Assembly (NCBI RefSeq): GCF_039962255.1
Contig: NZ_JAMPKY010000001.1
Location: 1-64,000 of the forward strand
Reading direction: 5' to 3'
DNA length: 64,000 bases
DNA from: Leptolyngbya subtilissima AS-A7
Lineage (GTDB): Bacteria; Cyanobacteriota; Cyanobacteriia; Phormidesmidales; Phormidesmidaceae
The notes beneath the pieces were generated by a model. It had not been told where the DNA came from. It did no database searches and was given only the letters and a program-made list of their open reading frames with translations. A program made the translations under genes and the position numbers. Below are positions 34,806 through 42,667 of this stretch, one piece after another (position 1 is the stretch's first letter; each line of letters begins with the position of its first letter).

Positions 34806-35204
34806 TTAGTCATGGAAGCTGCTTGGGTCTGAAGCTTGGCGATCGGCCCATAGCCACTGCACAAACTCGTTGACAGTTAAATGTCTGCGGTCAGAGTCTG
34901 GAGGTAATACGGATGCTGAGTTTGGGGATTTAGCCGAGAGGCTGGCTAGCAGCGGAATGACTTCGGTGTCTAAGGCCGGTTGCAGCTGCTCTAGAGGCCA
35001 GAGCATGTCGGGTACTGCTGGTTTGGTAGCTGTCAGACTTGTGGCGTCAAAGTCTGCTCCCAGGGCAATCATCTCGGTTTCGCTGACCAGCGCCAAAGGC
35101 CTTATCCAGCCGGTGGGGCGAAGTGCTAATACCTGAATGACTTCAGCATAAAGACGGGTTTGGCGGCACTCTAAGAATACGATTTGGCCTGTAACCAGAG
35201 TCAT
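34806..35204 (-). CDS. conserved-looking protein of unknown function
   Basis: A 132-residue soluble protein. A beta-rich first half (MTLVTGQIVFLECRQTRLYAEVIQVL, then GWIRPLALV) is followed by a Pro/Leu-rich middle (DMLWPLEQLQPALDTEVIPLLASL) and a C-terminal helix (LTVNEFVQWLWAD). I recall similar cyanobacterial proteins, but no function. Composition is ordinary and no competing frame is better. It stands alone on -, divergent from the clpS leader. Confidence 0.7.
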   Translation of the reverse strand: MTLVTGQIVFLECRQTRLYAEVIQVLALRPTGWIRPLALVSETEMIALGADFDATSLTATKPAVPDMLWPLEQLQPALDTEVIPLLASLSAKSPNSASVLPPDSDRRHLTVNEFVQWLWADRQASDPSSFHD

Positions 35205-35526
35205 GAACGATCCAACAGGAAAACGAATGGGACAGTAGCGCCTGTCAACTGTCTCCTATGGTACCCATCGTATTGGTGCGATCGCTGGAATTTTTGAACA
35301 GGCTGAATGGTCACAACAATGGTTTCATTCTCTTTCACCAGACTAAATGTCAGACCATTGCTGAACTAAGTCATAGCCGTGAGCTGGGTAGGGCCGGGTT
35401 GAAATTTTTCAAGCCTACCTCTAGTGCCATGCTAAAACCATCGTGAAGTTTTATGATGGGAAAGTTGACCTGGGCAAGGATATTCTTGGAAATCTCTGCC
35501 TTGGAGCTTCGCAAGGAGGTATTACT
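35205..35526. other. intergenic region and clpS leader
   Basis: About 320 bases upstream of clpS. The frame of clpS stays open back to 35443, and another short frame lies at 35258-35446, but neither has family-like sequence. The region ends with the strong ribosome site AAGGAGGT at 35513-35520. Promoters of both divergent genes should lie here. Confidence 0.5.
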
Positions 35527-35814
35527 GTGTCAGTTGAAACCATCGAGCGGACTACGACATCTACAGTGCGCAAGCCTGCGCCCCGCTACCGAGTGTTGCT
35601 TCACAACGACGCCTTCAACTCAATGGAGCATGTGGTGGAGTCACTGCTAAAGGTGGTGCCCAGTTTGACGATGCCTCAGGCTGTTGACATCATGATGCAG
35701 GCCCACACCGCTGGGGTAGCTTTGGTGATTACCTGTGCCCTCGAACATGCTGAGTTTTATAGCGAAGGACTGTGCAACCTAGGACTGACTAGCACTATCG
35801 AGCCAGATGAATAA
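35527..35814 (+). CDS. clpS: ATP-dependent Clp protease adaptor ClpS
   Basis: A 95-residue ClpS, which delivers N-degron substrates to ClpC/ClpP. The core RVLLHNDAFNSMEHVVESLLK and QAHTAGVALVITCALEHAEFY include the binding-pocket Asn-Asp and the conserved His. In many relatives the pocket reads NDD; here the second Asp is Ala. The GTG at 35527 is chosen because AAGGAGGT ends 6 bases before it; the open frame from 35443 adds 28 unrelated residues. The last 8 bases overlap the next gene, suggesting coupled translation. Confidence 0.93.
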   Translation: MSVETIERTTTSTVRKPAPRYRVLLHNDAFNSMEHVVESLLKVVPSLTMPQAVDIMMQAHTAGVALVITCALEHAEFYSEGLCNLGLTSTIEPDE

Positions 35815-36679
35815 GCTGTCTGGGGTTAAGCTGCCCTGGGCTAAGCTGGCCCACTACCCACCACTGGTGCGAGTAGTGGTCTTTTTGCTAATTGTGGTGG
35901 TGCTCTGGTTGCCCTTTGCTTTGCCGCTTTATGGCTTAGCTGCGCGTAGCCTGCTGCCGGGGGGCGATTTATTTCCTACTGCTTTGCTTTACGTTGTCTT
36001 TTTGCTGGTGCTGCCGCGCTGGGAACGGGCGGTGCACGCTGAAACGCAGCCTTGGACCAAAATTGGGTTTGCCGGCCGCCGAGAATTGGGCCAGGGCATG
36101 GCAACAGGTGCTTTGATCGGAGCAGTGAGCCTGGCACTACTGGCGGTAGTGCAGCTGGCTTTAGGCTGGGCCGTGCTGGACGCGGATGGTGCGCGGGGTG
36201 TCAGTCTGTTGCAAACAGCTCTAATTGGAGCTCTGGCTGCTACCGCTGTCGGTTGGTCGGAGGAGGTGTTGTTTCGAGGCTGGCTGCTGCGGGAGTTGGA
36301 GCAGAGTTGGTCGCCAGGTATAGCTTTGGGGGCAACTAGCCTAATTTTTGCGATCGCCCACTTCATCAAGCCCCTCGATGCGATTTTGGCCCTGCTGCCT
36401 CAGCTAGCAGGGCTTTTGCTGTTGGGTCTGGTGCTGGGCTGGGCCCGCCGAATACCCGTAGGACTCAACAAAACTGGGTTGGGCCATCCAGTAGGTCTCC
36501 ACGCTGGTCTGGTGTGGGGCTACTATTTGCTTGAGGTGGGTAACTTACTTCAGCCCACTGGTGTCGTCCCCGACTGGGTAACTGGTTTGAACGGCAATCC
36601 CCTGGCCGGGCTACTGGGGCTAACGCTGCTGTCAGGGTTGGGGGTGGTAGTATTTCGCTGGAGTCATTCACCCCGCTAA
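35807..36679 (+). CDS. CPBP family intramembrane metalloprotease
   Basis: A 290-residue membrane protein with about seven hydrophobic segments. The CPBP (CAAX protease/bacteriocin-processing) motifs are present: EEVLFRGWLLRE with the two catalytic Glu and Arg near residue 150, then FAIAH near residue 184 and a later His in the ligand region. Substrates in cyanobacteria are unknown. Its ATG lies inside the end of clpS (8-base overlap), linking a protease adaptor with a membrane protease. It converges with ppk, overlapping its end by 12 bases. Confidence 0.92.
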   Translation: MNKLSGVKLPWAKLAHYPPLVRVVVFLLIVVVLWLPFALPLYGLAARSLLPGGDLFPTALLYVVFLLVLPRWERAVHAETQPWTKIGFAGRRELGQGMATGALIGAVSLALLAVVQLALGWAVLDADGARGVSLLQTALIGALAATAVGWSEEVLFRGWLLRELEQSWSPGIALGATSLIFAIAHFIKPLDAILALLPQLAGLLLLGLVLGWARRIPVGLNKTGLGHPVGLHAGLVWGYYLLEVGNLLQPTGVVPDWVTGLNGNPLAGLLGLTLLSGLGVVVFRWSHSPR

Positions 36680-38836
36680 AGATTTGCCCGCGTTGGCCAT
36701 TAGCTGCTCCTGAACACTGCGGATTTTCTCGTCTTCCCTAGGGCGACGCTGGCGGTAGCTGCCGTCGGTCGCCAAATCCCAAGCCTGCCGGTTGTCTTCT
36801 AGGCACAGGTTGAGCACGGCCTTGAGCTCTGCTTGCAGCGCTGGGTCAGTAACGGGCGCCATCACCTCCACGCGGCGATCGAGGTTGCGCGGCATCCAGT
36901 CGGCGCTGCCCAGCAGCACAACCTCCTCTCCCCCCTGCTGAAAATACAAAATGCGAGAGTGCTCTAGGAACTGCCCTACGATGCTGATGACGCGAATATT
37001 GTCGCTCACCCCCGGCACCCCTGGCCGCAGGCAGCAGATGCCTCGCACAATCAAATCGATTGAGACCCCTGCCTGGGACGCCTGATAGAGTAGCGCAATT
37101 AAATCTGGGTCTACCAGAGAATTCATCTTGACGATGATGCGGCCCCCCTTGCCCTTTTTTTGGCAGGCTATTTCATGCTCGATCAGGCTCACTAATCGCT
37201 GGCGCAGGGTGAGGGGGGCAACGAGCAGCTGTCGGTAGACCTGCTGGCGAGAATAGCCAGTGAGATAGTTGAATATGTCAGAGATGTCGGCCCCTACATC
37301 CTCTCGGGCGCTGAGTAAACCGAGGTCAGTGTAGATCCTGGCGGTTTTGGGATTGTAGTTGCCGGTGCCGATGTGATAGTACCGACGGATGTGCTGTCCC
37401 TCCCGGCGCACCACCAGCGTGACTTTGCAGTGGGTTTTGAGGCCCACCAGGCCATAGACCACGTGCACGCCTGACTGTTCAAGCTTGCGGGCCCAGTTGA
37501 TGTTATTTTCTTCGTCAAAGCGGGCCTTGATTTCGACCAAGACAGTCACCTGTTTACCGTTTTCTGCGGCAGAAATCAGGGAGCTGACAATGGGAGAATC
37601 GCCGGAGGTCCGGTACAACGTCATCTTGATGGCCAGCACTTGGGGGTCGTGGGCTGCCTGAGTGATAAATCGTTGCACCGTCGCTGAAAACGAGTGATAG
37701 GGATGGTGGACAAGCTGCTCTTGACACCGCAGCAGCGAGAATAGCTCTTCGGCGGTTTCAAGGGTCGTGTCGTCGTCATCGACCCCTGGCGGGCTGAGGC
37801 GCTCTAGGGCAGGAGGCACAGCGGCTGTCCAACTGGGGGCTTTAAGGTTGGGCAGGGGAAGAGCCATGAAGGTCATGAGATCTCCTAGCCCCAGCAACCC
37901 GTCGACGTTGTACACATCGGTTTCGGCCAGGCCCAGTTCTTCTGTCAGCATCGCGCGCACCGGGCCTGAGGTGTCCCGCTGAATTTCCATGCGTACCGCC
38001 GAGCCGCCCCAGCGACGCTTACGCAGTTCTTGTTCAACGGCGAGCATCAAATCGTCGGCTTCGTCTTCCTCGACGGCCAGATCGGCGTCGCGGGTAATGC
38101 GAAAGCAGGAGTGTTCCTGCACCACCATGCCTGGGAAAAGCGCGGACAGATTGGCGGCAATGATCTGTTCGAGGGGTACCCCCAACCAGCGATAGGTTTT
38201 GCCGTCGGGTTCTTCACCCTGGGGTTCTGGTAAGGGAATAAACCGGGGTAGCACTCGAGGGACTTTAATTCGGGCAAAGTGAGGCTGTTGGGTACGAGGG
38301 TCTCTCACCACAACGGCCAGGTTTAGGCTGAGGTTCGAAATGTACGGAAATGGATGTCCTGGATCGACGGCCAAGGGGGTTAAAACCGGGAAAACTTGCT
38401 CTTCAAAGTAGTCGCGGCAGTAGGTTTGCTGGGCCGCTGACAGCTCTTCATAGTCGAGTAGCCAAATCCCCTGGTCGGCCATCTGCTGCCTCAAGTCAGT
38501 GTTGAAGGCCCGATGCTGCTGTTCGACAATAGGGCGCAGCGTGGCGCTGATATCGTTGAGGTGCTCCTGGGGCGATCGCCCATCGGGCGATCGCCGGGTG
38601 ACCTGGGCCTCGATCCGCTGCTTGAGGGCCGCTACCCGCACCATAAAGTATTCGTCTAGGTTGTTGCTAAAAATTGCTAAAAACTTCAGCGCTTCTAACA
38701 GTGGAGTGCGCTCGTCTAGTCCTTCGTGGAGCACCCGCCGGTTGAACTCTATCCAGCTCAGCTCGCGGCTAATGTAGTACTGAGGGTCGCTGAGATTGGC
38801 CTCTGGTTTGCTACTGCGCCGCTCTACCGTGGCCAT
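36668..38836 (-). CDS. ppk1: polyphosphate kinase 1
   Basis: A 722-residue PPK1 that reversibly polymerises phosphate from ATP into polyphosphate. The four-domain layout is complete: ISRELSWIEFNRRVLHE at the start, the head region, and C-terminal phospholipase-D-like domains with the autophosphorylated His in GLKTHCKVTLVVRRE, followed by YYHIGTGNYNPKTARIYTDLG. The C-terminal SADWMPRNLDRRVEV is intact. It is a single - gene that converges with the CPBP protease gene; the two stop regions overlap by 12 bases. Confidence 0.96.
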   Translation of the reverse strand: MATVERRSSKPEANLSDPQYYISRELSWIEFNRRVLHEGLDERTPLLEALKFLAIFSNNLDEYFMVRVAALKQRIEAQVTRRSPDGRSPQEHLNDISATLRPIVEQQHRAFNTDLRQQMADQGIWLLDYEELSAAQQTYCRDYFEEQVFPVLTPLAVDPGHPFPYISNLSLNLAVVVRDPRTQQPHFARIKVPRVLPRFIPLPEPQGEEPDGKTYRWLGVPLEQIIAANLSALFPGMVVQEHSCFRITRDADLAVEEDEADDLMLAVEQELRKRRWGGSAVRMEIQRDTSGPVRAMLTEELGLAETDVYNVDGLLGLGDLMTFMALPLPNLKAPSWTAAVPPALERLSPPGVDDDDTTLETAEELFSLLRCQEQLVHHPYHSFSATVQRFITQAAHDPQVLAIKMTLYRTSGDSPIVSSLISAAENGKQVTVLVEIKARFDEENNINWARKLEQSGVHVVYGLVGLKTHCKVTLVVRREGQHIRRYYHIGTGNYNPKTARIYTDLGLLSAREDVGADISDIFNYLTGYSRQQVYRQLLVAPLTLRQRLVSLIEHEIACQKKGKGGRIIVKMNSLVDPDLIALLYQASQAGVSIDLIVRGICCLRPGVPGVSDNIRVISIVGQFLEHSRILYFQQGGEEVVLLGSADWMPRNLDRRVEVMAPVTDPALQAELKAVLNLCLEDNRQAWDLATDGSYRQRRPREDEKIRSVQEQLMANAGKSLAG

Positions 38837-39014
38837 TGTTTTAAGACTCCCCTAAAAATGACTCCCGGTTACCCCATTCGGGGTTTTCCTATTCCGGTTA
38901 TTTGGTATCTAGACCTATGGATTGGACCTGGTCTTAGCTGTCCATAGATACCACTAGCTCTGGGTTACAACCCCTAAACCGGTTTGTTAAGGCCGAGTTA
39001 ATCATACTAACGCG

Positions 39015-39051
39015 GCAACCGGCCGGAGGGGTCAACCCTCCGGCCGGTTGC
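39015..39051 (-). terminator. strong inverted repeat downstream of the channel gene
   Basis: GCAACCGGCCGGAGGG (39015-39030) and its exact reverse complement (39036-39051) form a 16-bp stem with a 5-base loop. It is 28 bases past the stop of the channel-like gene. No T-run follows on -, but the GC-rich stem and position suggest termination. The remaining bases up to ppk contain only weak hairpins. Confidence 0.6.
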
Positions 39052-39079
39052 CGGTGCTCTTAGGGGTTAGTTAGAGCGA

Positions 39080-40741
39080 TTATTGGCGTTGTTTAAAGGA
39101 AGATAGCCACTCCCGCAGCTGGTCAGCGGCAACGTCGCGCCCACCCAGACCGAAGGCGATCGCGATCGCCACTGCGATCGCACCCAGCAGTAGCCCAAAG
39201 GCTAAGTTGACGATGTCAGGAGCCACTCCCATCTGCTGTAGGGCCATAGCTCCTACAAAAATCAAGATGGCGATGCGAGCCGCTTGGGCCAGTACCCTTG
39301 CCTGTCCAGTGCCCATGGCGTTGACCAGGCGAAAGGCCAAATTGGCCAGGTAGAGGCCTACCGCAAATACCACTACGCCACTGAGCACCCGGGCTCCAAT
39401 GCGCAGAATTGCCCGCACAATCTCCGTTAGACCGGCGAAATTGAGAATTTCTGTGGCGGTCACGGCCCCAAACAGCACGATCGCCACCAGGGTGATAATG
39501 CCAACGATCTCCGAAGGGGTGCGGCTTGGGGTCTGCACCATAGCCATGGGACGGCCTTCGGCGTCGAGCCCAGACTGTACCGTAGCTCCTGTGCCCAGAT
39601 TTAACTCTGGTAGCCCCAAAATGCCCAATATGTTGTCAAACCCAGCTCCCCGCAGCAAGCTCGTGACCAGGTCAGCCACAAAGCGCCCTACAAAGTAGGC
39701 AGCGGCAATCACAACCCCAGCCATAATCACTTGAGGAATCGCGGTCAAAATCTGCTCCAGCATCCCAATGGCGGGAGCCGAAATAGCCTCAATATCAAGC
39801 TCGTTGAGGGCGGCTACCACAGCGGGGATGAGCACCAGCACGTAGGCTAAGGTGCCAGCTAGACTGGCGAGGGAAACACCCCCTGTCGCGCTGCTTTGCA
39901 GCCCCATTCGGCGACCCAGCTGGTCGACCCCAGCAGCCAGCAGCAGATTGGTCACCACGCCGCGCACAATCCGAGCAATCACCCAGCCAATAGCTAGGAC
40001 AATTCCAGCGGTGACAATGCGGGGAATAGCTTGGAGGAAAGAATTAATTAACCCTTCCACCGGAGCCAGCAGCCCGGGCAGCTGCAGGGCGCTCAAAATT
40101 AGCGGAATAAATAGCAGCAGAATAAACCAGTACAGCACGTTGCCGATGGTTTCATTCAGCACGACCGGGGAACTGCCTTGGTCCATGCCAGTCTGCTGGG
40201 CCAGGCGGTCATCTAAGTTGAATCGACCTAGGCCATTGACAACGAGCGATCGCACCAGAGTCGCCGCCAGCCAGGCCACCCCTAGCAGCAGCAGCGCGCC
40301 ACCAATGCGGGGTATGTAGAGAAAGATTTGGTCGAGAAAATTGTTGAGCGGGGCCGACACCCCGGCCAAGTTAAGGGCGTTGAGCGACGCCACAATGGCG
40401 AACAGAAAAATCACCCAATACACGAGGGTCGATACCCACTTCTCAATGGGTATCGACTGATCCGGCGAGCGACCCAAAGCCCAGTTGGCAAGGCGGTTAT
40501 CCAGGTCGGTACGCCGCAGTAGACTGCGCACCACCAAGGCTGCCACTGTAGCTATAAGCCAGCCCAGCAGCAGCAGCGCGATCGCCCCAATTAAGCTGGG
40601 CAAAAATCGCCCCAGTTGCCCAGAAGCCTCTTGCACAAAGCGGCTGGAAGACTCCACAGGGCCAGTTAGCGGCTCAGAGTTGGTAGGTTGAACTCCAGGC
40701 TCAGTCACCTGGAGCAGTGTTAGAGAGAAAAAATCAATCAT
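39080..40741 (-). CDS. mechanosensitive-channel-like membrane protein with five TM-helix repeats
   Basis: A 553-residue protein from ATG 40741, which has AAGGA just upstream; the frame extends to 40843. The sequence is five copies of one unit: a membrane helix with amphipathic flank and a D-x-x-x-R end. Examples are PSLIGAIALLLLGWLIATV, PRIGGALLLLGVAWLAATL, PRIVTAGIVLAIGWVIARI and PQVIMAGVVIAAAYFVGRF. This matches the conserved TM-helix repeats (PF05552) grouped with MscS-type proteins. A typical MscS beta domain is not visible, so channel function is inferred. It ends with GLGGRDVAADQLREWL, as in family members. Confidence 0.85.
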   Translation of the reverse strand: MIDFFSLTLLQVTEPGVQPTNSEPLTGPVESSSRFVQEASGQLGRFLPSLIGAIALLLLGWLIATVAALVVRSLLRRTDLDNRLANWALGRSPDQSIPIEKWVSTLVYWVIFLFAIVASLNALNLAGVSAPLNNFLDQIFLYIPRIGGALLLLGVAWLAATLVRSLVVNGLGRFNLDDRLAQQTGMDQGSSPVVLNETIGNVLYWFILLLFIPLILSALQLPGLLAPVEGLINSFLQAIPRIVTAGIVLAIGWVIARIVRGVVTNLLLAAGVDQLGRRMGLQSSATGGVSLASLAGTLAYVLVLIPAVVAALNELDIEAISAPAIGMLEQILTAIPQVIMAGVVIAAAYFVGRFVADLVTSLLRGAGFDNILGILGLPELNLGTGATVQSGLDAEGRPMAMVQTPSRTPSEIVGIITLVAIVLFGAVTATEILNFAGLTEIVRAILRIGARVLSGVVVFAVGLYLANLAFRLVNAMGTGQARVLAQAARIAILIFVGAMALQQMGVAPDIVNLAFGLLLGAIAVAIAIAFGLGGRDVAADQLREWLSSFKQRQ

Positions 40742-40983
40742 GATCCTTGTAGTTGGGAGCATCCTGAAAGAGCACCGTGCAGGGGGCCGTTGCGCGACCT
40801 CGACTGTTAGCCATTCACTACAGGCAAATAAACTGATAGCCAAATCATGTCATTCCATGAACCAGCGTTTCAGCTTAAAAACGAGACCGCCCAGGGCAGT
40901 TGCGATGGAAACTCCCCAAAAATACAAGTTTTTGAGGATTTTGGTACCTACACTCGGGCTGATTTTCTCAGGAGTCCGTCAAG

Positions 40984-41439
40984 ATGTCTACTCGCCGCGT
41001 CATTGAGCACAGCATTTCCATCACCGCTAGCGCCAGCCAGGTCGAACAGTGTTTAACTCGCCAAGACCTGATGCACCGCTGGCTCAACCCGGCCCTACGT
41101 TGCGACCCCATCGGCGACTGGAGCACCGATCTGGGAGCCAAAAGCCGATTTGTGATTCAGGTGCCGCTATGGCAGCCTGCGTTGATCAGTACCGTAGTTG
41201 AGCGTCAACCAGGGCTGATTGTGTGGGCGTTTGAAGGATTTTTTGAGGGGCGCGATCACTGGGAATGCACCCCCGAACCAGCAGGCACCCGACTGCTAAA
41301 TCGGTTTGAGTTTGAGATTCCTAACCCCATCGTACAAGCTGGATTTAACTGGTTTGCCGCCAGCTTGACTCAGCGAGACATGGCGGCTCAGCTGCGCCGC
41401 CTAAAACAGGTGGCTGAAACCCAGACCAATCGATGCTGA
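40984..41439 (+). CDS. SRPBCC (START-like) family protein
   Basis: A 151-residue protein with the SRPBCC/polyketide-cyclase-like pattern. The N-terminal strand VIEHSISITASASQVEQCL and helix are followed by MHRWLNPALRCDPIG and the beta strands SRFVIQVPLW, LISTVVERQ and GLIVWAFEGFFEGRDHWECTPE. The final helix (AQLRRLKQVAE) closes the ligand cavity. Ligand and function are unknown; many such proteins bind hydrophobic molecules. It diverges from the channel-like gene, so a shared promoter region lies in 40742-40983. Confidence 0.85.
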   Translation: MSTRRVIEHSISITASASQVEQCLTRQDLMHRWLNPALRCDPIGDWSTDLGAKSRFVIQVPLWQPALISTVVERQPGLIVWAFEGFFEGRDHWECTPEPAGTRLLNRFEFEIPNPIVQAGFNWFAASLTQRDMAAQLRRLKQVAETQTNRC

Positions 41440-41467
41440 TCGCGGTGTGGGCTACCGCCAACAAAAG

Positions 41468-41497
41468 AGGCCGTAGAGAGCTTTGTCTCTACGGCCT
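41468..41497 (-). terminator. bidirectional-position hairpin between convergent genes
   Basis: AGGCCGTAGAGA (41468-41479) and TCTCTACGGCCT (41486-41497) form a perfect 12-bp stem with a 6-base loop. On - it is followed by CTTTTGTT, so it most likely ends the RRM gene transcript; it may also stop the SRPBCC transcript. Confidence 0.75.
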
Positions 41498-41533
41498 AGG
41501 CGTTACTAAGAATGGGACTACGTCTGGAGCAGT

Positions 41534-41983
41534 CTAGCTAGAGGTCGTTTGGGTCGCCAGCATCTGCTTAAGCTTCTCCAATTCGCCAGCCCAGCGAGGA
41601 TCAGGCTGAACAGAGGCACTGCTGGTGGCCGCCGTCGCTGAGGTAGAGGCCTTGCGAGTGTTGCTTTTAGCCGGCCGCTTACCGGTTGATTCGCCGCCGC
41701 TGGGGCGAGCTTCCCCTTCACCCTCGGGCTTGGTGCGGGGTAGCGCCTTTTCAATTTTAATGGGCAATTCCGCGAGCATTTGGCCGTTTAGTTTTTCAAC
41801 AATCTCATCGGCCTTTTCGTCGGTCTTTACGGTTACGAAGCCAAATCCCCGACATTTTCCGGTTTTTTTATCGGCAATCAGCTTGACAGAGACTAGGTCA
41901 TCGTTGAAGTCGGCAAAAACGTTTTCAAACTCCTGCCGCTCTAGATCCTTAGAAAGGTTACCGACGTAAAGGCGAATTGACAT
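41534..41983 (-). CDS. RRM RNA-binding protein with long C-terminal tail
   Basis: A 149-residue protein from ATG 41983 (MSIRLYVGNLSKD); the frame opens earlier at 42019 without a family-like start. The RRM covers about 1-80, with RNP2 RLYVGNL and RNP1 KCRGFGFV. The tail (about 85-149) is Ser/Thr/Ala/Lys-rich and ends in DPRWAGELEKLKQML, a conserved-looking terminal helix that the short Rbp at 3838-4140 lacks. The longer, tail-bearing cyanobacterial Rbp proteins take part in mRNA localisation near thylakoids. A terminator follows it. Confidence 0.92.
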   Translation of the reverse strand: MSIRLYVGNLSKDLERQEFENVFADFNDDLVSVKLIADKKTGKCRGFGFVTVKTDEKADEIVEKLNGQMLAELPIKIEKALPRTKPEGEGEARPSGGESTGKRPAKSNTRKASTSATAATSSASVQPDPRWAGELEKLKQMLATQTTSS

Positions 41984-42494
41984 TTGATATACCTCTGGTG
42001 TTCTAAAACAAAGGGCCAAAATCGAAATCGATGACTTGCCAAGTGAAGTTTGAATAGCAAGTCAACCGCCACCTTTGACAACCCTATTCACACAATCAAT
42101 TTCTATCAGGATTACAGATTTTGCTCCAAAAAGCCCAATAAAGTCGTGTTAAAACGTCAAATCTAAATCCTGTATCAACTTAACAAATTCTTGCTCAGTG
42201 CGATCGCCCCTAGGCTCTAATCTATCGTTGGGAATAATCTTAAAACCCCAAACCTTAGGAAATGATCGCAACTGTCGCCCTGGAAAGAAACGACTTATCA
42301 AACTCTGCAAGTCTCCCAGAAGCTACCTACCTCAATCATCTTCCAAAGGAAAGATCTAACCTGCGTAGACCATGAACTAGGTCCTTGGTTGATGAAATGC
42401 TAGCGCTCCATCCCTCTCTACAATTATCTATTACCGTAACACGTCAGAGCCCCGCGACTGGCGCCACTGCTAACCAAAATTGGTTCCAAATAAA
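41984..42494. other. AT-rich leader region of the RRM gene
   Basis: About 510 bases without a supported gene, AT-rich, with GTAAC-rich and poly-A/T segments. It should contain the promoter and a long 5' leader of the RRM gene; long leaders are known for cold-induced rbp genes, but that is inference. No RNA gene recognised. Confidence 0.45.
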
Positions 42495-42516
42495 AACCAG
42501 CCGACGAGGGCTGGTT
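42495..42516 (-). terminator. terminator of the M48-like gene
   Basis: AACCAGCC (42495-42502) and GGCTGGTT (42509-42516) form an 8-bp stem with a 6-base loop. On - the stem is followed by TTTATTTGG, a good T-run. It lies about 150 bases after the stop of the M48-like gene. Confidence 0.7.
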
Positions 42517-42667
42517 CATTTGCTGTGTTGAGAGTAGGAGAACCCATTACCTAACAATCCCCAAAGCCAACCCTGAACGGTTAACCCTGGAACCCAGGAA
42601 TGCGTTTCTGTAAACTAACTTAACATTGAATGCACCGTTTCCGCAACACAACTTTACGTTGTCTCGG

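Noticed and set aside
35258..35446. 62-codon frame upstream of clpS
   Set aside because: No ribosome site or recognisable content; part of the intergenic leader.
35443..35526. Upstream extension of clpS
   Set aside because: The added residues do not resemble ClpS, and AAGGAGGT sits just before the GTG at 35527.
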